A stretch of 64,000 nucleotides of DNA, taken from the IMG/VR virus record IMGVR_UViG_3300037883_000122, positions 34,775-98,774 of that record; one strand, given 5' to 3'. The translations under genes were made by a program, and so were the position numbers. Each line of letters begins with the position of its first letter. Within the stretch, counting starts at the first letter, position 1. Positions 8,014 through 16,240 of the stretch are shown in pieces. The notes under the pieces were generated by a model. That model ran no database searches. It saw only the letters and a list, made by a program, of their open reading frames with translations, and was not told where the DNA came from. This DNA is from a virus.

Positions 8014-10158
8014 ATGACGACTTCTACCATTCAAGATTGGCTTCAATCCAATCTATCGCTTTATGTCCATGGGGATTTACGCAAGCGTATTCCTTTGCCG
8101 GGTGTGTATGCGATTTATTTCCCTTTGACTGATGAAGTCTTCTTCGGGCAGACCAAGCACCTGTACCGAGGTCGTCTTAAACACCTACGTGCTTTGAAAC
8201 GGGGTGTAGCCGAAAACAAGGGTTTGCAACGAGCATTTAAGGAAGGTAAGCGAGCCTTTGATTTCTACTACATCAACCTCCCTCAGCAGGTCTCGAAGGA
8301 GGTAGCGCAGGACTACATTGGCCTGCACCACGATCAACCTTACCTACTGAATGAGGCGAGGGCCGAACGGACTCACAAAGTACATTCTACTGCGCTGGCG
8401 GATAGTCTGACGAGTCCGAACAAGTCTGATTCGGTAAGATTAGAAAAGAAAGGATTACAGCGTATGGCTAGTATCGTTACAGCACAACCGGAAGTTATTC
8501 CGGTGATCATCCCCGCGGTCTCAGACGAAGAAGCCCCCACGGCTAAAGTCATCAAACAGACACAGATGCTCACGGATGCGCCGTTGGGTGTCGTGTACCA
8601 CACGGATGGTGGTGCGCGTCCCAATCCGGGTCCTGGAGGCTGGGGCATCCACGGCTATCTGTACCGTGCCGTGAAACCGAAGAAGGGTTCGGGTAATCCG
8701 GACCATGTGTTGACCGTCGACGGGTATCACGCCAAGGCGGATTACAACAAGCAGAAGGAACTCGACTGGGGTCCGGAAGATTTCCAATACTGGCTCGACA
8801 ATCCGTTGGGTCGCAAGAAGTATCTGGAAGTCATGCCGGTCAACTACGTGGATGGTTACGGCTGGTTTGCCGAACCGGTCACGAACAACATCGCGGAACT
8901 GGTCGCTGCGACTGCAGCACTGGAACACGCGGCGCAGTTCGACGTAAAGGTGGTCCAGATTCGAGCGGACAGCCAATACGTCTGCAAGGGCTTGGCTGAG
9001 TATGTCCCGGCTTGGATTCGTAACAACTGGATCAAGGTCGATGGCTTTCCGGTCAAGAACAGCGAGTACTGGAAGAAGCTGGTAAGTGCTCGTGATGTGC
9101 TGGTGAATCGGGGCGTGGTAGTTCGTGTCGACTGGATCAAAGGTCACAATGACCATCTCGGCAACGAGTTGGCCGATCAGGCAGCAACGATCGGTGTGAT
9201 GAAGGCCCAGCAGTTGCTCTTTGGTAAGCCGTGGCAGTTCAATCCCGATGGTCCCGCAGTCGTGGCCTATTCGGATCTCACCACGGACGAAGCCGAGGGC
9301 TATTGGAAGTACGACACGGAGAAACATCCGTTCATTTCCATGCCGCGGATGTATTTCAACACCTGTGAGGAGTATTGTCTTCCGGGTGTGTACTATCTCG
9401 GCAATGGCAAGGAAGAAGAACATCCGGGTAAGCGAATCTCTGACGGTGCATTCGCTGTGATTAAACTCGCGGAACCGGACAGAGTGCTCGAACTGGTTCG
9501 CCGGTATCAGAGCAAACTGGCCGATAACGTTATGGCTCTCGCCCAAGCGCGTCTGGACTTTATCTATCGTCCGGACATCCACAAGAAGCTGATCGATCAT
9601 GGTCCGCTCGTGATGGTTCAAAACGACCCGTCGCGACTGGATACCTACGATCTACACAGCCTCGACAAGGACAAGCAGAAGGAGCCGATCACTCGTGAGT
9701 TGAGACCGCCGCACTTGGCCATGCGCGCGGTAGAGAACGTTGAGCTGCTCACACAGAAGCTCAATCAGTATCTGTCGAAGGACCCGGACGTCGTTGTCAC
9801 GGATCTCACTGACATACTTTATGAGAAGAGTCAAAAAGTCGTCAAGAAAGAGACGGTCGACATCTGCACGCTAAATCCGAAATACAACGTCGGGTTTGCG
9901 GCACTCGAAGTCAATGCCAATTATAAGACGGACGAGGGTATTTCGTCTGCGCCAGTGATCCTGACACTTGGCATTGACCTCATCGATCGGAACGCTCTGA
10001 AGCGGCTCGAGACGTCTCATCCGAAAGTCAGCCTTATCAGCTGGCTGGAGGCCCCGCACATTTTCCGTTACGCTTCGGTCATTGAGATCGACGGTTGTGT
10101 CGGTATCTGGGCGGGACTGTATTCCAACGTGCGAATTGTGACACCGCAATCCCGCTAA
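8014..10158 (+). CDS. GIY-YIG-like domain fused to ribonuclease HI
   Basis: This is a 714-residue multidomain protein. Residues about 28-120 look like a GIY-YIG nuclease domain: GVYAIYF, then VFFGQT in the YIG position, Arg and His downstream, and a Glu in SKEVAQDYI followed by Asn. Residues about 192-400 are RNase HI with all four acidic residues present: TDGGARPNPGPGG (D198), NNIAELVAA, RADSQYV and GNELADQA. The C-terminal 300 residues are unassigned. RNase H degrades RNA in RNA-DNA hybrids such as primers or R-loops. ATG 8014 has no ribosome site, whereas the in-frame ATG at 8464 has AAAGG at a 10-nt spacing, so a shorter RNase H product starting there is likely. Early codons end in A/T more often than later ones. 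Confidence 0.8.
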   Translation: MTTSTIQDWLQSNLSLYVHGDLRKRIPLPGVYAIYFPLTDEVFFGQTKHLYRGRLKHLRALKRGVAENKGLQRAFKEGKRAFDFYYINLPQQVSKEVAQDYIGLHHDQPYLLNEARAERTHKVHSTALADSLTSPNKSDSVRLEKKGLQRMASIVTAQPEVIPVIIPAVSDEEAPTAKVIKQTQMLTDAPLGVVYHTDGGARPNPGPGGWGIHGYLYRAVKPKKGSGNPDHVLTVDGYHAKADYNKQKELDWGPEDFQYWLDNPLGRKKYLEVMPVNYVDGYGWFAEPVTNNIAELVAATAALEHAAQFDVKVVQIRADSQYVCKGLAEYVPAWIRNNWIKVDGFPVKNSEYWKKLVSARDVLVNRGVVVRVDWIKGHNDHLGNELADQAATIGVMKAQQLLFGKPWQFNPDGPAVVAYSDLTTDEAEGYWKYDTEKHPFISMPRMYFNTCEEYCLPGVYYLGNGKEEEHPGKRISDGAFAVIKLAEPDRVLELVRRYQSKLADNVMALAQARLDFIYRPDIHKKLIDHGPLVMVQNDPSRLDTYDLHSLDKDKQKEPITRELRPPHLAMRAVENVELLTQKLNQYLSKDPDVVVTDLTDILYEKSQKVVKKETVDICTLNPKYNVGFAALEVNANYKTDEGISSAPVILTLGIDLIDRNALKRLETSHPKVSLISWLEAPHIFRYASVIEIDGCVGIWAGLYSNVRIVTPQSR
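8449..8466 (+). promoter_or_regulatory. Internal ribosome binding site and in-frame ATG in the RNase H fusion
   Basis: AAAGGA lies 9-10 nt before ATG 8464, which is in frame with the long reading frame (codon 151). Initiation here gives a 564-residue protein starting just before the RNase H domain. The site is better than the one at 8014. Confidence 0.5.
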
Positions 10159-10214
10159 CCTATGAGGGCTGCATCTTTTTACCGTCAAGTGTAGCTCTAT
10201 TGGAGTTCTGCCCT

Positions 10215-10628
10215 ATGCAACGGTTAACTGCACGTCTGAAGTCCGGCGTCGCAAGTCTCCTGGAATCGTCACTGCCTGGTCGTACCAAGCGACTGATCCT
10301 GTTCACGTCGCTCGCGGCGCGGGCCAAGGAGACTCAAGACCTGGACGTCACGACACTTCGCAAGCTCAACAGTCTTATGGATCTGGCGGGCTCGGAGGAT
10401 GCGATGAAGTGGCCAGCATCGCTTTCTCGCGCGATTTGGGACGGCAAGCGCTCGGTCGACGCCATTGAAATGCTTGGCAAGGGGGGTCCGCTCCCTGAAG
10501 CCACGATCAGAGATCTTGTCCAACAGATCAAAGCCTGCATTCCTCGCTGTTTGCGTTACGGCCGAGAAGGTGATCTGGATGCAGATCTCGAGAAGTTCGT
10601 GCATCACAAGTCGGAAGTGCTGGGTTAA
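10215..10628 (+). CDS. Small conserved protein of unknown function
   Basis: This 137-residue basic, helix-rich protein has no recognised motif. ATG 10215 was chosen because GGAG lies 9 nt upstream; an upstream in-frame start at 10095 would overlap the RNase H gene and lacks a ribosome site. It follows the RNase H fusion by 56 nt and is the last gene of the rightward unit, ending at a double-sided hairpin. A role in nucleic-acid metabolism is possible from context and basic charge only. Confidence 0.6.
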   Translation: MQRLTARLKSGVASLLESSLPGRTKRLILFTSLAARAKETQDLDVTTLRKLNSLMDLAGSEDAMKWPASLSRAIWDGKRSVDAIEMLGKGGPLPEATIRDLVQQIKACIPRCLRYGREGDLDADLEKFVHHKSEVLG

Positions 10629-10647
10629 TCCTGGCATCGCGAAGAAG

Positions 10648-10703
10648 GTCATAACCCACTAGCCCGCCCGAACGATTGGGAGAGCTAGTGGGTTTATGCC
10701 GTT
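10648..10703. terminator. Bidirectional hairpin with TATG boxes on both sides
   Basis: An 11-bp perfect stem AACCCACTAGC (10653-10663) / GCTAGTGGGTT (10684-10694) encloses a 20-nt loop. TATGCCGTT follows on the + side (from 10695), and CATA at 10650-10653 gives TATGACCTT leftward. It lies at the convergent junction of 10628 and 10702. Confidence 0.75.
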
Positions 10704-11526
10704 ACTTCAGGATCTCGGTGATCTTGTCGACACTGGCGTTCACTGCCGTAGCGTAGGCGAGTACACGGTAGTAGATGACGGAGAAGAACTCGAGCTCGCT
10801 GGCGATCTGGAACGCACCTTCGGCGAGTTCCTGGGCGACTTCGGGTGCGCTCGATTCCAGCTTGCCATCCTTGAGCAGGCTGATGACCTTGTCCATCAAC
10901 TGACCGGCTTCCTTGACCTTGTGGTTCAGGGCCGTACGGTCAACGGAGTTCATCTGCTTGGACAGTGCGTCGACTTCGCCGAAGACGATTTCCCAGTCCT
11001 TGTTGCGCGAGACGACGTCGCCGTACTTGCGCTTGGTCTCGTGGCTGCCAGGTTTGAAGAGCGCGCCCATTTCCTTCAGGATCTGGTCACGTTCCGTTTG
11101 CATGCCCTGGTACACCTGGACGCTGTTCTTCGTCTCGAAGCGCTGGAACTCATTGGTGATGAGCATGGCCAGATACGTGGTGTACGTATTCAGGAGGTCG
11201 CGCACCTTCAGCGCATGGTCAGCGGCTTGATGCAGCACGTTGCCGAGTACGACGAAGTCAGCGTCGAAGCCTTCGGGCACCACCACGGCGAGCGGGCTGA
11301 TGTCGACGAAGTTGTGTTTCTCGACAAGCTTGATGAAGTTGCGTTGATCGCGCGAGAGCGGGATCGGTTTGTCGTTGGCCGAGAAGCGCGCCACGAAGTT
11401 GCTGAAATGCGATTTGATGTCCGGCATGACCTTCTTGAGCATGCTGGTGACATCGAGAGTCTGGACGCTGAAAGTCTCCAGCGCCACGACGTCACGATGG
11501 TGACGCAGAGTTTGAAGCGAGTCCAT
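10702..11526 (-). CDS. Conserved phage protein, possibly internal virion protein
   Basis: This 274-residue protein is predominantly helical, with several Leu/Ala heptad-like stretches and Lys/Glu-rich segments, no membrane span and almost no Cys. ATG 11526 is preceded by AAGGACACC. It is a single-gene leftward unit between two hairpin- or promoter-type intergenic regions, divergent from the RecA-like gene. Its size and composition resemble small abundant internal or scaffold-type proteins of jumbo phages, but I recognise no family. Confidence 0.6.
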   Translation of the reverse strand: MDSLQTLRHHRDVVALETFSVQTLDVTSMLKKVMPDIKSHFSNFVARFSANDKPIPLSRDQRNFIKLVEKHNFVDISPLAVVVPEGFDADFVVLGNVLHQAADHALKVRDLLNTYTTYLAMLITNEFQRFETKNSVQVYQGMQTERDQILKEMGALFKPGSHETKRKYGDVVSRNKDWEIVFGEVDALSKQMNSVDRTALNHKVKEAGQLMDKVISLLKDGKLESSAPEVAQELAEGAFQIASELEFFSVIYYRVLAYATAVNASVDKITEILK

Positions 11527-11662
11527 AGGTGTCCTTCAGTGTGAAAGAGAACGTGTTTGCCATAACATGCGCGCACGACTTACGCGAGAGTAGTAAATTT
11601 CACCGTCAAACGCCATCATTTGTAAGGCTCTGTTTCCCGTCTCTCTAACAAAAGTCAACGCA
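11527..11662. promoter_or_regulatory. Divergent promoter region
   Basis: These 136 nt lie between the leftward 10702-11526 gene and the rightward RecA-like gene. The centre is AT-richer (GTAGTAAATTTCACC), but no perfect TATATTAC box is present. The start at 11663 has no strong ribosome site nearby. Confidence 0.3.
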
Positions 11663-13093
11663 ATGGAATTTCTCCAACCTAAAATTACTGCTGCGCCGCC
11701 GGTCAAGCTGATGATCAACATCGGGGCGTTGATGGACATCCCGACCGGGACGTATATCGAAGGCCGTCGGGGTGAGCACATCCTGAATGGCGGTCTGGCA
11801 ACGCTCACGGGGGTCGTGGGTATCGGTAACAACTTCAAGTCGACGGTGATGCACTACCAGATGCTCACGGCGATGTCACGCTTCGAACGGGGTTCGGCCA
11901 GCACGTACGACACCGAAGTCAACATTCAGGAATGGCACTTGGCGGAAATGATCCGTCGCGTCGAAGGCCTGCACGAAGAAGACGTGCTGCAAACCGGTCG
12001 CTGGATTATCACCGACAAGACGATGCACACCGGCGATGACTGGTACGCCAAGCAACGCGAGTTCCTGGAAGACAAAGCCAAGAACGCCGCGAAGTGGTCG
12101 GTCGATACGCCGTTCTGGAATCGCGATCGTTCGGGACCACTCAAGATGATCATCCCGACGTTCAACGAGATCGACTCCTTCACGGAATTCGAAACCTCGG
12201 ACGTGATGGACATGCAGGACAAGAACGATCTGGGCGAGTCGGGTGGTAACACCATCCACATGCGTCAAGGTCTGGCCAAGCTGCGCCTGCTGATGGAAGC
12301 ACCGCGCTTGAATGGCCAAGCGAACAACTACTCGCTGATGACGGCGCACATCGGCAAGGAATCGACGATGCAGAATGCGGGCCCAGCAGGCTCGGTTCCG
12401 ATCGTCAAGCTCAAGCACTTGAAGAACGGCGACAAGATCAAGGGCACCACCGACAAGTTCACCTTCATCACGCACAACTGCTGGCATGCGTACAACGCCA
12501 GTCCGTTGATCGCCGCAGACAAGAACGGTCCGGAATACCCGCGTGACTCGGACGACAAGATGAAGCTCGACACGGACTTGAACACGGTCCAGTTGCGCAA
12601 CCTGCGTTCGAAGTCGGGTCCCTCTGGCATGGCGATCACCCTGATCGTCTCGCAGACCGAAGGCGTGTTGCCGTCATTGACCGAATTCCATCACATCCGT
12701 GAACAGGACTACTACGGTCTGGTCGGCAGCAAGATCAACTACGCACTCGCTATCTACCCGGACGTCAAGCTGGGTCGGACCACGGTACGTTCGAAGATCG
12801 ACGAAGATCCGAAGCTGCGTCGTGCGTTGAACATCACATCGGAACTGTGCCAGATGTCGTACATGTGGCATCACCTCGACGACCTGATGTGCACGCCGGA
12901 AGAACTATACAACGACCTGAAGGCGAAGGGTTACGACTGGGACACGCTGCTCAATACGCGCGGCTGGTGGACCACGGATGAAAACCATCCGCTGCCGTTC
13001 CTCTCGACCATGGATCTCTTGCGCATGCGCAAGGGTCTGTACCATCCGTACTGGTACCCGGTCGCCGTAGATGCACTGAAGGCTGCTGCGTAA
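11663..13093 (+). CDS. RecA-like P-loop ATPase (UvsX-type candidate)
   Basis: This 476-residue protein has a RecA-superfamily P-loop at about residues 48-60 (GVVGIGNNFKST, a Walker A with Asn-Asn-Phe before the Lys). A strand LKMIIPTFNEID near 155 could carry the Walker B-type acidic residues, and MAITLIVSQTEG near 320 looks like a sensor strand. The domain sizes fit a RecA/DnaB-like ATPase with an added C-terminal region. phiKZ-type phages encode a RecA-like protein, so a strand-exchange or replication role is likely. It opens a dense operon: its stop overlaps the next start (TAATG). Confidence 0.6.
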   Translation: MEFLQPKITAAPPVKLMINIGALMDIPTGTYIEGRRGEHILNGGLATLTGVVGIGNNFKSTVMHYQMLTAMSRFERGSASTYDTEVNIQEWHLAEMIRRVEGLHEEDVLQTGRWIITDKTMHTGDDWYAKQREFLEDKAKNAAKWSVDTPFWNRDRSGPLKMIIPTFNEIDSFTEFETSDVMDMQDKNDLGESGGNTIHMRQGLAKLRLLMEAPRLNGQANNYSLMTAHIGKESTMQNAGPAGSVPIVKLKHLKNGDKIKGTTDKFTFITHNCWHAYNASPLIAADKNGPEYPRDSDDKMKLDTDLNTVQLRNLRSKSGPSGMAITLIVSQTEGVLPSLTEFHHIREQDYYGLVGSKINYALAIYPDVKLGRTTVRSKIDEDPKLRRALNITSELCQMSYMWHHLDDLMCTPEELYNDLKAKGYDWDTLLNTRGWWTTDENHPLPFLSTMDLLRMRKGLYHPYWYPVAVDALKAAA

Positions 13094-13260
13094 TGGCACG
13101 CCTGACGCGCTGGATCAAAGAAGCGCTTTGCAAGCACTCGAAACGCACGATGGTGAAGACCGATCTGGTTCTCGCTCAGCACGTGTGTGACGAGTGCGGC
13201 AAGCGGATCGTCGAACCTTACAATGGCTTCAAAGCCCTGGGTCAGTATGAGCGAAAATAA
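13093..13260 (+). CDS. Small zinc-binding protein
   Basis: This 55-residue protein starts at the ATG that overlaps the stop of the RecA-like gene. It has a CxH pair (C13, H15) and a CDEC knuckle (C32, C35), a spacing compatible with one structural zinc ion, and a basic N-terminal helix. Such proteins often bind nucleic acids or act as adaptors. Its 3' end overlaps the next gene by 14 nt in another frame. Reality is supported by start-stop coupling and G/C-ending codons. Confidence 0.65.
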   Translation: MARLTRWIKEALCKHSKRTMVKTDLVLAQHVCDECGKRIVEPYNGFKALGQYERK

Positions 13261-13534
13261 GCAAGAAATTCCTGTGGTGTCGCCGGTCAAGTTCATGATC
13301 AATGACGTGGTCGAGCACATCAAGTCTGGCGGCATCTACGTGGTCGCTGGATTGCCGACGGAATACGTGATCGAGGCGACCCGTGAACCGGCCTACGCCT
13401 ACCGCATGAAAGACGGTCGCGTCTGTATTCGCTGTCAGAGCGAGTTCGAAGACGGCCGTTTCGAATATCGTGGCCGGGCCGACGGCTCGACCTATCCCAG
13501 AGAAATCATCCGCGGGATTCATCCCCGCGTGTAG
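13247..13534 (+). CDS. Small DUF1653-like beta-rich protein
   Basis: This 95-residue protein starts at ATG 13247, inside the end of the zinc-binding gene. The pattern VVEHIKSGGIYVVAG, then EPAYAYRMKDGRVCIR and a SEFEDGRFEY segment, resembles the small SH3-like barrel of DUF1653-type proteins: a strand with Gly-Gly-x-Tyr, then a Tyr-x-Tyr and an Arg strand. The biochemical role of that family is not established. The gene belongs to the rightward operon that begins at 11663. Confidence 0.6.
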   Translation: MSENKQEIPVVSPVKFMINDVVEHIKSGGIYVVAGLPTEYVIEATREPAYAYRMKDGRVCIRCQSEFEDGRFEYRGRADGSTYPREIIRGIHPRV

Positions 13535-13544
13535 GAGCACCAAC

Positions 13545-13913
13545 ATGAATACCGGCATTGCCCTGAATCCCGAACAAGCTGCACAAGAAGCACAAGCACC
13601 TGCAGCGCCCACGCTCGAAGCCAACCTGGTCGATTACGTTACCAACCGTCTGAGCGAGAGCGGTCACCCGAATCCGAGCTACTGGCAAGGCGGCCTGCAT
13701 CCCGATGCGTTTACGACGCACGAGTTTGGCATTCACCGCTTTCTCGTGAACCGTCAACTGCGTCTGGTCCTGGGCAACCTCCAAGCCAACACGACCCAGG
13801 AGCGTTTCTGCCTGGTCGACGGCGGTACGGCCGATGACTGGAAGCGCCTCTTCGAGGACAAGATCCTGCCGTGCCTGATCAAAAACGCACCCCAATCGGC
13901 TGCCGCGAACTAA
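13545..13913 (+). CDS. Hypothetical protein in accessory operon
   Basis: This is a 122-residue protein. ATG 13545 is preceded by TAGGAG at good spacing; an upstream in-frame start at 13470 would lie inside the previous gene. An Ala/Gln/Pro-rich N-terminus of about 30 residues precedes a folded region with NPSYWQGG, HEFGIHRFLVNRQLR and a C-terminal helix with KLILPCLIK-like hydrophobics. I recognise no family. The next gene starts inside its last 43 nt. Confidence 0.6.
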   Translation: MNTGIALNPEQAAQEAQAPAAPTLEANLVDYVTNRLSESGHPNPSYWQGGLHPDAFTTHEFGIHRFLVNRQLRLVLGNLQANTTQERFCLVDGGTADDWKRLFEDKILPCLIKNAPQSAAAN

Positions 13914-14422
13914 GGCATCCGCGACTGACGTACGACGGCAGTGCTGGATGGCAGATTAGTCGAGAGTCCTGCACCACTGACATCTACGATGCGATCATCA
14001 TCGTAACCGGCAGCTGGAACTTTAACGATTACGATTTGTTCTGTGATTGTTTAGAGCGACGGCTGCTCCGAGATGATCTCGTCGACCTGCCTCTGATTTG
14101 TTTTGTGTCCTGTAAGGCCAGCAAGGGCGCTGATGATATGATTATCCGCTGGTGCCAAGAGAACGGCTTCCCGTGGGCAGAGTTTCCTGCCGACCGGAAT
14201 CAAGGCCGTAGCGCAGAGTTTGCGTGTAATGCTCAAACGGCACAAGTGGGAACCCATCTCATCGCCTACTGGGACGGAGTGTCACCTGTAACTCGCCATA
14301 TGTTCAAGCTCTGTGAAAGTCAGGGCTTAGCTGTGAGCGTGAACCTGGTGGACCCGGACCTGGACTGGCAAGAAAGGACCACGACATCATGGCAGGCAAC
14401 CGCAAGGCCGCAGAGGCTGTAA
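13871..14422 (+). CDS. SLOG-fold protein (DUF2493/YspA-like)
   Basis: This 183-residue Rossmann-like protein has the strand IIIVTGSWNFNDYDLF, then a strand ICFVSCKASKGADDMIIRWC where SKGAD matches the conserved G-A-D segment of YspA/cpYpsA-type SLOG proteins, then RNQGRSAEF and a final strand HLIAYWDG. SLOG domains bind nucleotide-like ligands. The only plausible start is GTG 13871 with GAGGA 12 nt upstream; no ATG lies before the core. It overlaps the previous gene by 43 nt and the next by 34 nt. A role in nucleotide or ADP-ribose-type metabolism is family-level inference. Confidence 0.6.
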   Translation: MPDQKRTPIGCRELRHPRLTYDGSAGWQISRESCTTDIYDAIIIVTGSWNFNDYDLFCDCLERRLLRDDLVDLPLICFVSCKASKGADDMIIRWCQENGFPWAEFPADRNQGRSAEFACNAQTAQVGTHLIAYWDGVSPVTRHMFKLCESQGLAVSVNLVDPDLDWQERTTTSWQATARPQRL

Positions 14423-15057
14423 TTCTCGAATGGATCGAGAAATTGATCCCGGACTCGGGTAACCGAGATCTGTACGCGAACCTCTTCGCGGGAATGGATG
14501 ACGCAGCGTTTGCTGTGTGGATGGAAAAGCTCGAGCGACAGGAGATTCGGCTGGCAGTGGTTGCGCCGAACCTGGCGAAGTCGTCGCTGGACATCGATCG
14601 GAACCTGAAGCTGGCTGACGAACTGGGCCATAACTTCTTCGAACGGATTCTGATCGACAATGGCAACGATATTCCGCCGTATCTCTCACCGGTTCGCTAC
14701 TTGGTGGTTGATCTCCCCCTGCGCCGTCAAGCGCAGCTCCTGGTCAAGAAGATCTCGATTCCTGAGGACACTAAGTCCGTGGATGACTTTACCGGCCAGC
14801 CGACCGGCAAGTCCAAGGGCTCGAAGATCTCCTATCCAGAGACCCAGATCATGGCTGCACTTAATCTGGATGCCAACCTCACCGAGATGCTTAAGTATCG
14901 CGGCGGCGACGAGAAGGGCTTTGACGCCCTCAACTCCTCCATCAGTAAAACTGGTGGTGTGTCGCTGCAATCGATCGAGAAGCTCGGCACCCAAGTGAAG
15001 TCGACGCAGACTCTGTCCATCATCCTCACTTGCATGCACCTTGAGAACACGTTGTGA
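14389..15057 (+). CDS. Conserved hypothetical protein
   Basis: This 222-residue, mostly helical protein has a central strand pair SPVRYLVVDLPLRRQAQLLVKK and a Gly/Lys-rich linker (about 133-145) before a helical C-terminus. ATG 14389 has AGAAAGGA upstream. It overlaps the SLOG-like gene and its stop overlaps the next start (TGATG), so translation is probably coupled. I see no catalytic motif. The layout resembles small RNA-polymerase- or virion-associated proteins of jumbo phages, but this is not established. Confidence 0.6.
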   Translation: MAGNRKAAEAVILEWIEKLIPDSGNRDLYANLFAGMDDAAFAVWMEKLERQEIRLAVVAPNLAKSSLDIDRNLKLADELGHNFFERILIDNGNDIPPYLSPVRYLVVDLPLRRQAQLLVKKISIPEDTKSVDDFTGQPTGKSKGSKISYPETQIMAALNLDANLTEMLKYRGGDEKGFDALNSSISKTGGVSLQSIEKLGTQVKSTQTLSIILTCMHLENTL

Positions 15058-15173
15058 TGGAAGAAGATCCGAACTCTCCGTGGTATGAGGATTCATGCGA
15101 CCGGGATGATCTGTTTCTCGTCTGTCTGATCCTCGAGGTCATTCTCATCGGGCTACTGAAAGCCTGGTCTTAG
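15057..15173 (+). CDS. 38-residue single-span membrane peptide
   Basis: The start overlaps the previous stop (TGATG). An acidic N-terminus of 18 residues (MEEDPNSPWYEDSCDRDD) precedes one hydrophobic segment LFLVCLILEVILIGLLKAW, with a Glu in the middle. A tiny inhibitor, lysis regulator or superinfection factor would have this form. Function is unknown; coding status rests on coupling and the clean hydrophobic span. Confidence 0.5.
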   Translation: MEEDPNSPWYEDSCDRDDLFLVCLILEVILIGLLKAWS

Positions 15174-15181
15174 GAGCAAAG

Positions 15182-15283
15182 ATGTCCGAAGTTCATAAAC
15201 GCGTGATGGCACAGATCCGTGCATGGAAACTCATGTACGACTCCCAGCCCTGTCGCGTCATCGTTACACCGAAACAGCAATGA
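15182..15283 (+). CDS. 33-residue basic peptide
   Basis: ATG 15182 follows TAGGAGC, a good ribosome site that shares the previous stop codon. The peptide is basic (MSEVHKRVMAQIRAWKLMYD) and ends with an ATGA overlap onto the next gene. It could be a real micro-protein or a leader that couples translation of the GIY-YIG-like gene. Confidence 0.45.
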   Translation: MSEVHKRVMAQIRAWKLMYDSQPCRVIVTPKQQ

Positions 15284-15663
15284 ACATCAATGTCGCGTTT
15301 GTCGACAAATGGATCACGCTCGAACTGGCCGCAGTGCTCTCAGCAGAGCCTGCGCCAGTTCAGCCTCTTGATCCACCCAGGAAGGAAATGGGTTTTTATG
15401 CCCTGCATTTTCCGGAACATGATTACGTGTACTTTGGCGAGGCTGGTGACTTGGCTTTTGCTAAAGCGAATCACCTGTACAAGCTCAGATGCAATAAACA
15501 TGATCAGCCGGAACTACAACAGGCTTATAACGACGATCCGCAGGGCAAGGTCCTCTTCTTCACGATTCCTACGCAAACTCGTGAAACAGGACGGCGGATT
15601 CTCGAGCAATTTCTGAAAGCCTACGAAGGGCAAGAGAAGCTTTTGAATGGGGGTATGAAGTGA
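15280..15663 (+). CDS. Stand-alone GIY-YIG-like domain protein
   Basis: This 127-residue protein has GFYALHF and YVYFGEAGDL in the GIY and YIG positions, a downstream charged helix, and RETGRRILEQFLKAY with the conserved Glu before a final Asn-Gly-Gly. It closely resembles the N-terminal domain of the RNase H fusion at 8014 (GVYAIYF/VFFGQT), so the two are probably paralogues. The usual catalytic Arg after YIG is not obvious, so nuclease activity may be lost. ATG 15280 overlaps the previous stop (ATGA), and the next gene overlaps its stop (GTGA). Confidence 0.55.
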   Translation: MNINVAFVDKWITLELAAVLSAEPAPVQPLDPPRKEMGFYALHFPEHDYVYFGEAGDLAFAKANHLYKLRCNKHDQPELQQAYNDDPQGKVLFFTIPTQTRETGRRILEQFLKAYEGQEKLLNGGMK

Positions 15664-16232
15664 ATGGATTAGCACGTAGTCAACGTGAGCAACCGGTGGA
15701 CCCGACGGTGTTCGTCAATGACGACATGGAAACCGTAGCAGGGGCTTTCCAGGAAGCATTCAAGACAGTACTGGCACAGTACCTGAATGAGGAGCAGCTA
15801 GTCGCTGTCAAGACCTTTGTGACTAAGGTCGTGGTGGAAGAGAAGCCCTGGATGTGGTCTTCTCCGGAAGGCGTAGAACACTTGCTGGACCTGGTGATGG
15901 TCGACGAGCTGATCCGCGACTTTGTGATGACCTTGGCCTTCACGTTTTTCGCACGCTGGGGCGAGGCAAGTGTTAAATTTACTGGGTTGACTGATGCATT
16001 GAGCTGGGGTACGTCAGCAGACAATGACAACGGTGATGATCGACAGCTGGTTCTCATGCCAGACGTCATCAATTCTCGTTTGACCCAGCAAGCTGATGTG
16101 AAAAAATACCTAGCCGCTAATAAGTGGGTAGTGACTCTTCTGTTGATCAAGTTGTTCGTCATACCACCAGGACCGGACGAACCGCCTGCTCGCAAGAAAC
16201 AGCCAACCATAACAGGTTTTCAACAACAGTAA
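15660..16232 (+). CDS. Hypothetical protein
   Basis: This 190-residue protein starts at GTG 15660, overlapping the stop of the GIY-YIG-like gene; an ATG four bases later is out of frame. The fold is mostly helical, with hydrophobic stretches LIRDFVMTLAFTFFARW and WVVTLLLIKLFVI that might be membrane-associated or buried. The C-terminus is Pro/Lys/Gln-rich. No family is recognised. It ends the overlapped run of small genes. Confidence 0.6.
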   Translation: MNGLARSQREQPVDPTVFVNDDMETVAGAFQEAFKTVLAQYLNEEQLVAVKTFVTKVVVEEKPWMWSSPEGVEHLLDLVMVDELIRDFVMTLAFTFFARWGEASVKFTGLTDALSWGTSADNDNGDDRQLVLMPDVINSRLTQQADVKKYLAANKWVVTLLLIKLFVIPPGPDEPPARKKQPTITGFQQQ

Positions 16233-16240
16233 CCGGGGGT

